A stretch of DNA of 64,000 nt. Source: Hymenobacter sp. J193 (GTDB lineage Bacteria > Bacteroidota > Bacteroidia > Cytophagales > Hymenobacteraceae). The notes beneath the pieces were generated by a model. It was not told the origin of the DNA. It saw nothing but the letters and a program-made list of their open reading frames with translations, and searched no databases. A program made the translations under genes and the position numbers. Shown in pieces: positions 37,672 through 47,170 of the stretch. The DNA lies in the NCBI RefSeq assembly GCF_024700075.1, contig NZ_JAJONE010000001.1, positions 1,054,001-1,118,000 of the forward strand. The letters run 5' to 3'. How positions within the stretch are numbered: the stretch's first letter is position 1; the number at the start of each line of letters is the position of its first letter.

Positions 37672-38667
37672 ATGCAGCTTAACCTCCCCGACTACGGCCC
37701 TGGTGCCCAGGCTCCGGTGCCGCGTGAGACGGCCGTGTGGGAGTACGCCGCCGAAGCCTTGCGCCAGCAGGAGCCGGTGGCGCTGCTGTGCGTGCTGCAC
37801 AGCCAGGGCAGCAGCCCCGGCCGGCAGGGTTTCAAGATGAGCGTAACGCGCACGGGCATGGCCGGCTCCATCGGGGGCGGGATGATGGAGCATAAGCTGG
37901 TGGAGTTAGCCCGTGCCCACTTTCTGCAGACCGACGCCGCGCCCGAAATCCGCCGCCAGGTGCACCGCCGCGACGAGCCCACGGACCGCTCGGGCATGAT
38001 CTGCAGCGGCGAGCAAACCGTGCTGCTACTGCCCCTGCAGGCTGCTCACGCGCCCGTGTTGGCCGAAATCCTGCTGCGCCTGCGCACGGCCCGGCGCGGA
38101 CAGCTGCACCTTACCCCGGCCGGCCTCCGCCTCACTGATACCCCAGCTCCCGCAGCCTTCAGCCTTGGCTATGACTGGCACTACGCCGAGCCGCTGGGTT
38201 TCCGGCAGCACGTGACTATCGTGGGCGGCGGGCACGTGAGCCTGGCCCTGGCCCGCATTCTGGCTACGCTGGACTTTGGTATCACGGTACTGGAAGAGCG
38301 GGCCGAGCTGAACACGTTTGTGGGCAACCACTACGCCCACCAGCGCCGCGCCGTGCGCTACGAGGCCCTGGCCCCGGAAATACCGGAGGGCCCGGAGCAG
38401 TTCGTGGTGCTGATGACCTTCGGCTACCGCACCGATTATGTGGCCCTAAAGCAGCTACTGCACCACCAGCTGGGCTACCTGGGCGTGCTGGGCAGCCAGG
38501 CCAAGATTGCCGATATGTGGGCCACGCTCCACACCGAAGGCGTTGCCGAAGCCACACTGGCGCGCATTCACGCGCCCGTCGGGGTATCCATCCACAGCCG
38601 CACGCCCGAGGAAATTGCCATCAGCATTGCGGCCGAGCTGATTGGGGTACGGAATGGAGCGAGGTGA
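37672..38667 (+). CDS. xdhC: XdhC-family molybdenum hydroxylase maturation protein
   Basis: 331 aa cytoplasmic accessory factor. Members bind molybdenum cofactor, help its sulfuration and insert it into XdhB. The N-terminal CoxI/XdhC domain (ALLCVLHSQGSSPGRQGFKM, GSIGGGMMEHKLV, GMICSGEQTVL) and the C-terminal Rossmann domain (VTIVGGGHVSLALARIL, LMTFGYRTDYVAL, LGYLGVLGSQAKI) are complete. It follows xdhA and xdhB on the same strand and makes the locus a self-contained xanthine dehydrogenase-type set, apart from cofactor biosynthesis. Confidence 0.92.
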   Translation: MQLNLPDYGPGAQAPVPRETAVWEYAAEALRQQEPVALLCVLHSQGSSPGRQGFKMSVTRTGMAGSIGGGMMEHKLVELARAHFLQTDAAPEIRRQVHRRDEPTDRSGMICSGEQTVLLLPLQAAHAPVLAEILLRLRTARRGQLHLTPAGLRLTDTPAPAAFSLGYDWHYAEPLGFRQHVTIVGGGHVSLALARILATLDFGITVLEERAELNTFVGNHYAHQRRAVRYEALAPEIPEGPEQFVVLMTFGYRTDYVALKQLLHHQLGYLGVLGSQAKIADMWATLHTEGVAEATLARIHAPVGVSIHSRTPEEIAISIAAELIGVRNGAR

Positions 38668-38674
38668 ACCGGTT

Positions 38675-39073
38675 TTATTCCCGGTAGCACGTCAATAGCA
38701 GTCGGCTCTCATCTATATCTAGAACAAACAGACCAATGCTATTTATAGAGTCCATTATCTGTACCAAGTCTTGGCTAACGTCATCATTCACAATTCTCAG
38801 GAAAATTAGAAGTTCTACCTCCCTATACCCAAAAGAGCCGTCATGCCCGTTTTCAAACCCTATTTGCCCATAGTCATCCAGGCACAATTCCCTTATCTGG
38901 GCATCTTGCAGGGTTTTGAATTATACCCTCATAATATCATTGGCATTTTCTATCAGCTCCATTAGTCGTATCCATTTAGAGTTTAACATAAGGTGCTAAG
39001 AGAATCTTGAAATAGCTTTTTCAATTTCTCGCTCATTTTGCTTGACGTATTTCTGCGCTTTTCTGGTTTTCAT
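38675..39073 (-). pseudogene. Decayed small gene with two in-frame stop codons
   Basis: In one frame the sequence from the ATG at 39073 reads MKTRKAQKYVKQNEREIEKA ... ISRFS, stop (TAG), HLMLNSKWIRLMELIENA ... DIMRV, stop (TAA at 38921-38923), FKTLQDAQIRELCLDDYG, and runs to its own stop at 38675. All three pieces remain in the same frame, are protein-like (balanced charge, helical), and are AT-rich compared with the flanks. The parsimonious reading is a 132-codon gene killed by two nonsense changes (for example AAG to TAG and GAA to TAA). The last 70 residues could still be made from a TTG at 38887. The LNSKWIRL segment vaguely recalls DUF6678-like proteins; this is not established. Confidence 0.6.
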
Positions 39074-39213
39074 ACTATTTATATAATGAAAACTATACCC
39101 CCCCTATTAATAGTTTTATTTAAAAACTAAATTTTTACTTTAATCATATAAAAATAGAACTATTGAAAACATACTCCATATAACCTGTTACGGTAAAATA
39201 TTATTAACTGGAG

Positions 39214-39690
39214 TTAGTTATTCAACATAGCCTTCAACGTAATAGGTTTGAAATACCCTGTCTGCTGATGAGCCATTTTCAGCTTGTCAAATATTTGCAT
39301 TAGTGACTTACTTTTTCCAGACCATTTATCTATGGTGGCATAAGCGCTATCCAGATAGATTACCGTTTTATGATAATTGACAAGCGTTCTAATAGAAACT
39401 TTGACAAATTCCATATTTTCACTGTCAACCAGCTCTGCTTTATGCTGAAAAACACATGCTCCTCGGTTGTCTTCTGAAGAAATATCAAACTCAGAATATA
39501 TTACGCTAATCTTTATATACTTAAACCTACTTGCAACATCTCGGCTAATTGCTTCTTCAAACTGTCTACCCCACGAAGAAACTATTTGCTTGTTAACATC
39601 TGCAGTGTTGCAATTGTCAAAACAATTATTAACTCGCAAATATTCATCGAGTTCAAAAGTTATTTTATCTGTATTCAAAGGATACTCCAT
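39214..39690 (-). CDS. Hypothetical AT-rich protein
   Basis: 158 aa from the ATG at 39690 (MEYPLNTDKITFELDEYL); a longer TTG-initiated version from 39750 is possible but begins right beside the ABC gene stop. No signal peptide, membrane helix or recognisable motif. The N-terminal half contains FDNCNTADVNKQIVSSWGRQ, the C-terminal half a mixed alpha/beta pattern. Base composition is clearly AT-rich compared with xdhC and the ABC gene. With the decayed gene next to it this marks a small horizontally acquired pocket. About 140 bp between them are very AT-rich and show no gene. Confidence 0.6.
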   Translation of the reverse strand: MEYPLNTDKITFELDEYLRVNNCFDNCNTADVNKQIVSSWGRQFEEAISRDVASRFKYIKISVIYSEFDISSEDNRGACVFQHKAELVDSENMEFVKVSIRTLVNYHKTVIYLDSAYATIDKWSGKSKSLMQIFDKLKMAHQQTGYFKPITLKAMLNN

Positions 39691-39751
39691 ATCAATAGCA
39701 GGTAAGATTTGTGCTGTATGCAAGATAGCCCAAGCCTCCTGCCAAAACAAC

Positions 39752-41629
39752 CTACCGATACCCTGCCGCTTGGAGCTGAAACAGCTCGGCGTAGCGGCCG
39801 CCGCGGGCCAGCAGCTCTTCGTGGGAGCCGATTTCCACGAACTGCCCGTTTTCGATGACCAGGATGCGGTCGGCCATGCGCACGGTGCTGAAGCGGTGGC
39901 TGATGAGCACGGCGGTTTTGCCCTGGGTCAGGTCCTTGAAGCGTTGGAACACCTCGTACTCGGCGCGGGCGTCGAGGGCGGCGGTGGGCTCGTCGAGGAT
40001 CAGGAGCTGGGCGTCGCGCATGTAGGCGCGGCCGAGGGCTATTTTCTGCCACTCGCCCCCACTCAAATCCACGCCCTTGGCAAAGCGGCGGCCGATGATC
40101 TGGTTGTAGCCCTCGGGCAGCTTGCGCACCACCGAGTCGGCCAGGCTTTGGGCGGCGGCCTGCTCGATGCGGGGCTGGTTGTCTTTCTGCTCGATGCGGC
40201 CCACGGCCAGGTTCTGGCCCGCCGACAGCTGGAAGCGCACGAAATCCTGGAAAATCACCCCGATTTCCTGGCGCAGCTCGGCCGGGTCGTAGTCACGCAA
40301 ATCGTGGCCATCGAGCAGGATGCGGCCCTCGGTGGGGTCGTAGAGGCGGGACAGGAGCTTGACCAGGGTGGTTTTGCCAGCCCCGTTTTCGCCCACCAGC
40401 GCCAGCTTTTCGCCGGCCTGCAGGGTAAAGGACAGGTTACGCACGGCCCACTTCTCGGCGTTGCGGTACTTGAAGCCTACGTTGTCGAAGGTGAAGCCCT
40501 GCTGGATGGGCCGGGGGAAGGGAAGCACGGGCCGCGAGTCGTCGCGGCGGATGCGGGGCTGCAGGTGGAAGAAGTCGAAGAAGTCCTGCAGGTACAGCGC
40601 GCCCTCGGCCACCGTGCTGAACCGGCTCAGGATTCCTTCGAGCAAACCGCGCATCCGGGCAAACGAGCCGGCCAGAAACGTGAGCTGCCCGATGCTGACG
40701 CGCCCGTACACGGCCTCCTTGACGATATATAGGTAGGCCGCGTAGTAGCCCGCCGCGCCCACCGCCGCGAAGAACGTGCCCCACCCGGCCCGCCGAATCA
40801 CGAGGCTTTTGTTTTGCCGGTAGAACTCGTCGGACAGGGTGCGGAACCGGTCAATCAGAAAGCCCGACAGCCCGAAGATCTTCACTTCCTTGGCCGTTTC
40901 GTCGGAGGCGCCGGTCTGGCGCAGGTAGTCCAGCTCGCGGCGCTCGGGCGTCCAGCCGTGCACCAGGGAGTAGCTGCGCTCATTGAAGTGGGACTCGCCC
41001 AGGAAGGCCGGCACCACGGCTACCAGCAGCAGCAGCAGCAGCCAGGGGTTGAAGGCCGCCAGCCCCACGGCCAGAAACAGCATGGTGATGAGGTCCTGGG
41101 CCTGGGAGAGTACCTGGGCCATGAGCACCGTGCGTGAGAGGGTCTGGCGGCGGGCCCTCTCCAGCTTGTCGTAGAAGGTGCTGTCCTCGAACTGGTCGAG
41201 GTCCAGCTCGGCGGCGTGCTCCATCAGCCGCACCGAGGAGCGGTTGGCGAACAGGTCGCCCAGCAGGGAATCCAGCAAAGCCACGCCCCGGCCCAGGGCA
41301 TCGGACAGAATAGCCAGCCCGAACTCCAGCGCCAGCAGGCTGAGCACGGGCGTGAGCGTGCGCTCGGGGGCGGGCAGGCGACTGAGCTGCACCACTGAAT
41401 CCAGAATCAGCTGGGCCACATAGAGCATGGCCACCGGCAGGGCGGCCCGCAGCAGGCGCAGGGCGGCATTGGCCAGCGTGAGGCCGGGGCTGGTGTCCCA
41501 GATCAGGCGCAGAAAAGCCGGCAGGTTACGCAGGGCCGACACCCGCTCCCGCACCGAAAGCGCGGGCTTGCCATCGGGCCGGGGCTTTTTGGCGGAAATC
41601 GTGTTGAGGAAGTCAGAAAACCAGGACAT
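39752..41629 (-). CDS. ABC transporter, fused permease and ATPase
   Basis: 625 aa half-transporter expected to dimerise in the inner membrane. The N-terminal ~340 residues form a six-helix exporter-type domain (ALRLLRAALPVAMLYVAQLIL; LLLLLLVAVVPAFLGE), the C-terminal part has Walker A VGENGAGKTTLVK, a Q-loop IFQDFVRFQ, signature DLSGGEWQKIALGRAY, Walker B QLLILDEPTAALDA and SHRFSTV. The signature LSGGEWQ is typical of type I exporters of lipids, peptides or drugs. The gene faces away from the MFS gene, with 106 nt between the two starts. Substrate unknown. Confidence 0.92.
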   Translation of the reverse strand: MSWFSDFLNTISAKKPRPDGKPALSVRERVSALRNLPAFLRLIWDTSPGLTLANAALRLLRAALPVAMLYVAQLILDSVVQLSRLPAPERTLTPVLSLLALEFGLAILSDALGRGVALLDSLLGDLFANRSSVRLMEHAAELDLDQFEDSTFYDKLERARRQTLSRTVLMAQVLSQAQDLITMLFLAVGLAAFNPWLLLLLLVAVVPAFLGESHFNERSYSLVHGWTPERRELDYLRQTGASDETAKEVKIFGLSGFLIDRFRTLSDEFYRQNKSLVIRRAGWGTFFAAVGAAGYYAAYLYIVKEAVYGRVSIGQLTFLAGSFARMRGLLEGILSRFSTVAEGALYLQDFFDFFHLQPRIRRDDSRPVLPFPRPIQQGFTFDNVGFKYRNAEKWAVRNLSFTLQAGEKLALVGENGAGKTTLVKLLSRLYDPTEGRILLDGHDLRDYDPAELRQEIGVIFQDFVRFQLSAGQNLAVGRIEQKDNQPRIEQAAAQSLADSVVRKLPEGYNQIIGRRFAKGVDLSGGEWQKIALGRAYMRDAQLLILDEPTAALDARAEYEVFQRFKDLTQGKTAVLISHRFSTVRMADRILVIENGQFVEIGSHEELLARGGRYAELFQLQAAGYR

Positions 41630-41722
41630 AGGCTGAGCCTACGGCACACTTCGGGCCGCAGTTGGGGAGCGGCCGTTTTGGCAGAAATAGCGGGAACGGT
41701 GGCCAGTGCCAATGGGCTGGCT

Positions 41723-41730
41723 TACCTTTG
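41723..41730 (+). promoter_or_regulatory. Bacteroidota -7 box TACCTTTG
   Basis: TACCTTTG 5 nt before the MFS ATG at 41736. This very short leader favours 41736 over the in-frame ATG at 41706, which lies upstream of the box. Confidence 0.55.
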
Positions 41731-41735
41731 CCCCA

Positions 41736-42932
41736 ATGCCCACTCCTGCTTCTGCTCCCAAGGTCTACACGGCCGGCTTCTGGCTGATGTGCCTGTCGTC
41801 GTTTTTCTTTTTCATGAGCTTTAACATGCTCCTGCCCGAGCTGCCGGACTACCTCACGCGCATGGGCGGTGGCGACTATAAGGGCTACATCATTGCCCTG
41901 TTCACGGTCACGGCGGGCCTTTCGCGGCCGTTCAGCGGTAAGCTGGCCGATACCGTGGGGCGGATTCCGGTGATGGTGTTTGGCTCTTTGGTGTGCTTTG
42001 TGTGCGGCTTTTTCTACCCTTGGGCTACTACCGTAACCGGGTTTCTGCTGCTGCGGCTGGTGCACGGGTTCAGCACGGGCTTCAAGCCCACCGGTACGGC
42101 CGCCTTCATTGCCGATATCATTCCGCTTTCCCGGCGCGGCGAGGCCATGGGGCTGCTGGGCGTGGCGGGCTCGTTGGGTATGGCGGCCGGCCCGGCCCTG
42201 GGCCCCTATATCACGGCCACGTTTTCGCTCGACACCCTGTTTTACTGCTCCTCGGGCATGGCCCTGCTGAGCCTGGCCGTGCAGGGCACCATGACGGAAA
42301 CCCTGCCCGTAGCCCAGCGGCAGCCCTTCAGCTGGAGTTTGCTGCGCCTGGAGTGGCACGAGGTGCTGGAGCCCCGCGTGTTCAAGCCCGCCCTGATTAC
42401 CATGCTGTGTTTGTTTCCCTTCGGTGCCATTCTCACGGTAGTGCCCGACCAAAGCGTGGCCCTGGGCCTGAAAGGCGCCGATAAAGGCCTGTTCTATACC
42501 TGCTACACGCTTACCTCCCTGCTGGTGCGCCTGGTAGCAGGCCGGGCCTCCGATACTTACGGGCGGGTGCCCGTGCTGCGCATATCCACGGCGGTGCTGC
42601 TGCTGGCTTTGGTGGTGCTGGCGTTTATGGGCCAGTCGGTGGTGCTGTTCCTGCTCGGGGCGGTGCTGTTCGGACTGGGCGCGGGCCTCAACTCCCCTAC
42701 CCTGTATGCCTGGACGGTGGATTTGAGCCACCCCGAGCGGCGCGGCCGGGCCGTAGCCACCATGTACATTGCCCTCGAAATAGGTATTGGCTTGGGCGCG
42801 CTGCTGGCCGGCTGGCTCTTCGACAATACCACCGCCCGCCTGCCCTACGTGCACATGCTCAGCGCGGCCCTGCTGCTGCTGGCGTTGGTGTACCTGCTGG
42901 TGGCCGTGCGCAACCGCCCGGCCACAGCGTAA
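41736..42932 (+). CDS. Major facilitator superfamily transporter
   Basis: 398 aa inner-membrane protein with twelve predicted helices. The loop 2-3 motif is visible as GLSRPFSGKLADTVGRIPVM and its repeat in the second half as RLVAGRASDTYGRVPVLR, the usual MFS G-x-x-x-D-x-x-G-R pattern. The central loop is long and basic. It looks like a drug/metabolite efflux type (MMSKAD-like FKPTGTAAFIADIIP in helix 4-5) without a specific substrate signature. Stands alone; starts at a -7 box. Confidence 0.9.
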   Translation: MPTPASAPKVYTAGFWLMCLSSFFFFMSFNMLLPELPDYLTRMGGGDYKGYIIALFTVTAGLSRPFSGKLADTVGRIPVMVFGSLVCFVCGFFYPWATTVTGFLLLRLVHGFSTGFKPTGTAAFIADIIPLSRRGEAMGLLGVAGSLGMAAGPALGPYITATFSLDTLFYCSSGMALLSLAVQGTMTETLPVAQRQPFSWSLLRLEWHEVLEPRVFKPALITMLCLFPFGAILTVVPDQSVALGLKGADKGLFYTCYTLTSLLVRLVAGRASDTYGRVPVLRISTAVLLLALVVLAFMGQSVVLFLLGAVLFGLGAGLNSPTLYAWTVDLSHPERRGRAVATMYIALEIGIGLGALLAGWLFDNTTARLPYVHMLSAALLLLALVYLLVAVRNRPATA

Positions 42933-42992
42933 CGGGCAGCCCTCTTCAGAAAATAATATATAGGCTACGCGCGGCTTAGTGGCCGGATTATG

Positions 42993-43000
42993 TACATTTG
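42993..43000 (+). promoter_or_regulatory. Bacteroidota -7 box TACATTTG before the DUF3857 genes
   Basis: TACATTTG 95 nt before the GTG start of the first DUF3857 gene. It is the only good promoter candidate before the three tandem genes, whose spacing (35 nt and 1 nt) suggests one transcript. Confidence 0.45.
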
Positions 43001-43095
43001 GTGAAGAAGATACGAGGTGTGCCCGGCTGCCAGTAACAAGGCTGCACTCAATTCTTTAGGAGTTTATCCTTTGTCTGATTTAAGTAATATTCCCG

Positions 43096-45120
43096 GTGAT
43101 TATCAGAGCTTTTTCCCGCCGCTGGCAGTTCTCTCTTCTATGCCTGCTGGTGCTGGGCACGCCCGCCGCGCTGGCCCAGGAAGCGCCCATCAAGTTCGGG
43201 AAAGTAACCGTCGCCGACTTCATAGCTGCCCCCGCCGACTCTGCTGCTCCGGCCGTCATGCTCTGCGACTTCGGGCAGTCGAAAATCGTTGGCGGACGCG
43301 AGGGTTTTCATCTGGAATTCGTGCGCACCGCCCGCCTGCTCATCCGGCGCAAAGCCGGCTACGAATGGGCGACCGTAGACGTGCCGCTTTACCGCAACGG
43401 CGAACAGGCAGAGCGGCTGAAAAACCTCAAGGGCAGCACCTATAACGTCGTGAATGGCAAGCTGGTGCAGGAGAAGATGGCCGACAATGCCATTTTCAAG
43501 GAAAACCAGGATAAAAACCACCTGCGCTACCGGTTCACGCTGCCCAACGTGCGGGAAGGCTCCATCATCGAGTTTACATACACGGTGGAGTCGGACTTCC
43601 TGTTCAACCTGCAGAACTGGCAGTTTCAGCACACCATTCCCACCCATTGGAGCGAGTACCGCACCATTATTCCGGCCTACTTCCGCTACAAGCAGATTAC
43701 CCGCAGCTTCCTGCCCTTTGCCGTGCAGGAAGAGAAGGCCGTAGCTTATTCGGCGACCTTTACGCAGCGTATACCGGGCTCCGCCATCTCGGAAGACTAC
43801 TCAATATCGACGCAGGCACTGAGCAGCCGCTGGGCTATGCAGCATGTGCCTGCCCTGAACGAGGAGCCCTACATGACGGCCATGCGGGACTATTTCTCGT
43901 CGATAGAGTTTGAGCTGTCCTCTATTCAGTATCCCAACCAGGAGCCGAAGGATGTAGCCGCTACCTGGGAATCGATAGCGGCCGACCTGCTGAAGGAAGA
44001 ACAGTTTGGGGCCGACCTCAAGCAGAAGCCGCTGCTGGCTGCTCAGCTGAGCGGCCTGAGTTTGCGCTACCCCGACCCCAGGGAAAGAGCGGCTGCCGTG
44101 GTAGCCATTGTGCAGAATTCCCTCAAGTACAACGGCGAGGAGCGGCTGTACTTCGAGAAAACGCTGGCCGACGCGGTCAAGCGGGGCTTGGGCAATGCGG
44201 CCGAAGTGAATATGCTGCTGGTGCAGAGCCTACGTGCCACCGGGCTGGAAGCCCACCCGCTTATTCTCAGCACCCGCTCCCACGGGCATGTGCTGGAGTC
44301 GATGCCCGTGCTCAACAACTTCAACTACGTGGTAGCGCATATCACCCTGCCCAACAACAAGGAGCTGCTGGCAGACGCTACGGAGCCGGTAGTGCCCGTG
44401 GGCATGCTTCCGCGCCGCTGCCTGAACGGGAAAGGCCGCCTGCTGAAGTCGCCCACCGAAAGCCGCTGGGTTTCGCTCATGCCCCAGCACCAGCAGGTGC
44501 AGCTCTCTACCTCGGCGCTGGCCCTCCAGCCCAGCGGCGCCCTGAAGGGCACCACCCACTGGGAATGGAATGGCTACGAAGGCACCTCGGCCCGCATGAC
44601 CGAGCCCAAGGAATTGGTTACCCAGTTGCAACATCAGCTGGGCGATGATACCACCCCGCCCTCCGCGGCCCAGTGGAAAAACCAGCAGGACCCTACCCGC
44701 CCACTACAGCTGGATCTGCCCCTGGTGCTGGAAGGAGCCGACGACAAGCCCGCTACCCTCTACCTGACCCCCCTGCTGCGCCTGGGCCTGAGCACAAACC
44801 CGTTCCGGTCGGAAAGCCGCTTTTTCCCGGTTGATTTTGGCGTTACCCGCGACGAAACGCACCAGCTCAGCATTACGCTGCCGGCGGGAATGGCCGTGGC
44901 GGAGAAGCCCCAGAGCCTTACCCTGGCCCTGCCCGAAAACGGTGGCAAGTTCTATTATAGCTGCACCCAGGAAGGCAATAAAGTGCAGTTTGTGAGCCGG
45001 CTGCAGCTAACCAAAGTGCAGTACAGCGCGGCGGAGTATACGGCTCTGCGGGAGTTCTACACCCGCATTGTGGCCAAGCATGCCGAGCCGCTGGTGCTCA
45101 GCACCGCCGCCCGTCCCTAG
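43096..45120 (+). CDS. DUF3857 protein with degenerate transglutaminase domain (copy 1)
   Basis: 674 aa, signal peptide FSLLCLLVLGTPAALAQ. The start is the GTG at 43096; an in-frame TAA lies 15 nt upstream, so nothing further is possible except rare codons. Residues 25-240 form the DUF3857 beta-domain (APIKFGKVTVADFIA; ENQDKNHLRYRFTLPNVREG; DFLFNLQNWQFQ). Next comes a transglutaminase-like fold, but where the family has GDCKD/GDCKALS this copy has GNAAEVNMLLV, and the His position reads FNYVVA, so Cys and His are gone. A C-terminal beta domain (RFFPVDFG ... ALREFYTRIVAKHAEPLVL) follows. Likely a non-enzymatic periplasmic or surface binding protein. Confidence 0.9.
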   Translation: MIIRAFSRRWQFSLLCLLVLGTPAALAQEAPIKFGKVTVADFIAAPADSAAPAVMLCDFGQSKIVGGREGFHLEFVRTARLLIRRKAGYEWATVDVPLYRNGEQAERLKNLKGSTYNVVNGKLVQEKMADNAIFKENQDKNHLRYRFTLPNVREGSIIEFTYTVESDFLFNLQNWQFQHTIPTHWSEYRTIIPAYFRYKQITRSFLPFAVQEEKAVAYSATFTQRIPGSAISEDYSISTQALSSRWAMQHVPALNEEPYMTAMRDYFSSIEFELSSIQYPNQEPKDVAATWESIAADLLKEEQFGADLKQKPLLAAQLSGLSLRYPDPRERAAAVVAIVQNSLKYNGEERLYFEKTLADAVKRGLGNAAEVNMLLVQSLRATGLEAHPLILSTRSHGHVLESMPVLNNFNYVVAHITLPNNKELLADATEPVVPVGMLPRRCLNGKGRLLKSPTESRWVSLMPQHQQVQLSTSALALQPSGALKGTTHWEWNGYEGTSARMTEPKELVTQLQHQLGDDTTPPSAAQWKNQQDPTRPLQLDLPLVLEGADDKPATLYLTPLLRLGLSTNPFRSESRFFPVDFGVTRDETHQLSITLPAGMAVAEKPQSLTLALPENGGKFYYSCTQEGNKVQFVSRLQLTKVQYSAAEYTALREFYTRIVAKHAEPLVLSTAARP

Positions 45121-45155
45121 TCAGCAATTCTACCGCCACACCTACTTCTCCCTTT

Positions 45156-47169
45156 ATGATACTACGTGTACTTTCTCTTACCGGCCTGGCCCTGAGCCTG
45201 GGTTGCGCAACAGCCCGATCAGCCCACGCGCAGGCCGACCCTATCAAGTTTGGCAAGCTCGAATTGAAAGACTTCGATGCGAAAAACTTTGCCGCCGATA
45301 CCGCCGCCGAGGCCGTGGTGATGGCCGATTACGGCCGGACGCATTTTGAGTATGCGCAGAACGACTTTAAAGTGGTGTTTGAACGCACCACGCGAATCAA
45401 AATCCTCAAAAAGTCGGGCTACGACTGGGCTACGGTTAAAATCCCCCTATATAAGACCAACGGCAACGAAGAGCGGGTCGGTGGCCTGCGCGGCTTTACC
45501 TACAACCTGGTGAATGGCCAGCTGGTAAAGGAAAAACTGGAGTCGACGGGCGTATTCACGGAGCAGCAGGATGCCAACCGCTCCACCCGCAAGTTTACCC
45601 TGCCCAACGTAAAGGAAGGCTCCGTGGTGGAATACACCTACATGGTGTCGTCGGATTTCCTCTTTAACCTGCAGGACTGGCAGTTTCAGCGCTCCATCCC
45701 GGTACGCTGGAGCGAGTACCGGGTCAGCATCCCGGAGTATTTCGACTATCGACTGTCGATGCAGGGCTACGAGCCCCTGGAAGTAAGCGAGCAGAGCTCC
45801 GGCACGGTTCAGTTTACGATACGGGACCGGAATGAAATGGAAACCGTAACCCCGTCCACCAAGATCTACCGCTGGGCTATGAAGGACGTGCCCGCCTTCC
45901 GCCAGGAGCCCTTCATTACCACGGTGCAGGATTATGTGGCCCGCGTCGATTTTGAGCTGAAAGGCACCCGCTTTCCCCAGCAGGGCTACACGCAGCAGAT
46001 GGGCAGCTGGACCAAAATCAACTCGGAGCTGCTTTCATCCGATAACTTTGGCGCCCAGATCGGCCGCACCGGCTTTCTGAAAGCGGAAATGGCGGCCATC
46101 ATGGCCAAGCACACCGAGCCCCTGGCCCGCGCGGCCGCCGTGCACCAGCTGGTGCGCACCAATATGCAGTACAACGACCACGACCGGATGTATAGCAACG
46201 GCGTGCGGAAGGCCTACGAGCTGCACAGTGGCACTGCCGCCGATATCAACCTGCTGCTGATCGGGCTGCTGCGCGACGCGGGCCTGACGGCCACGCCCGT
46301 TATCCTGAGCACCCGCGACAACGGCCGCCTCGACATAGCCTCTCCGATGGTTAGCCGCTGCAACTACGTGCTGGCGGCCTTGACGCTGCCCGGCCAAACC
46401 CAGCCCCTGCTGCTGGATGCCACCCAGAAACAAGCCGACTTTGGGATGCTGCCGGAGCGCGTGCTCAACACCCAGGGCCACCTGGTAACCGAGAAAAACC
46501 AGGAGGACCACTGGCTGACTATCAGCTCACCCCAACGCTACGTGCACTTCCAGACGGCCCAGTTGCAGTTGGACAGCCGGGGCGGCTGGAAAGGCAAAAT
46601 CCACGACGAGCACGGCGGCTACCAGGCCCTCAACGCCCGGGCCACGCTGCAACGGCTAGGCGAGAAGAAGTACATCGAAACCACCTACATCAAAGGCAAG
46701 GAAGGCTGGTCGGTGCCCAAGTACACGGTGCAGCAGGCCGATGCGCTGGCCAAGCCGCTGGCCGTAGACATGGAAGCTGGAGGTAGCCGGGGATAATGAG
46801 CCGGCGGGCACCCTCTACCTCAGCCCGATGCAGAACTTCGGGGAAGAAGAAAACCCGTTCCGCCTGGCCGACCGCCGCTTCCCGGTTGATTTTGGCGCCG
46901 GCCACGACGAGACGCTTATGCTCACCTTCACCCTGCCCGAAGGCTACGAGGTGGAAGAGCTGCCCAAAAATGCCGCCGTGGCGCTGCCCGACAACGGGGG
47001 CCGCTTCCAGTACCTGATAAACCCAACGCCGGGCGGCCTGCAGGTGGTAAGCCGCATTTCCTTTACCAAAGCCGCTTACTCGGCCGAGGAGTACGCCAAC
47101 CTGCGCGAGTTCTACAGCCTGATTGTGGCCAAGCACGCCGAGCGTATCGTCCTGAAAAAGAAATCCTAA
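45156..47169 (+). CDS. DUF3857 protein with degenerate transglutaminase domain (copy 2), one-base frameshift
   Basis: Paralogue of the preceding gene, about 670 aa when repaired, signal peptide LSLTGLALSLGCATARSAHA. Same domain order, with DPIKFGKLELKDF, DANRSTRKFTLPNVKEG and DFLFNLQDWQFQ. The transglutaminase active site is also lost: SGTAADINLLLIG in place of GDC, and RCNYVLA in place of the His motif. The frame ends at 46796. One base too many in the four-G run 46789-46792 separates it from the C-terminal domain (46828-47169: FRLADRRFPVDFG ... SLIVAKHAERIVL), which aligns with copy 1. Annotated as one gene. Confidence 0.85.
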
Positions 47170-47170
47170 G

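Noticed and set aside
38675..39750. Toxin-antitoxin or contact-dependent immunity pair
   Set aside because: The AT-rich pocket invites it, but neither protein shows a recognisable toxin, antitoxin or immunity motif, and one is broken.
41040..41060. CAGCAGCAGCAG-type short tandem repeat
   Set aside because: It encodes consecutive leucines in a transmembrane segment of the ABC exporter; not a separate repeat element.
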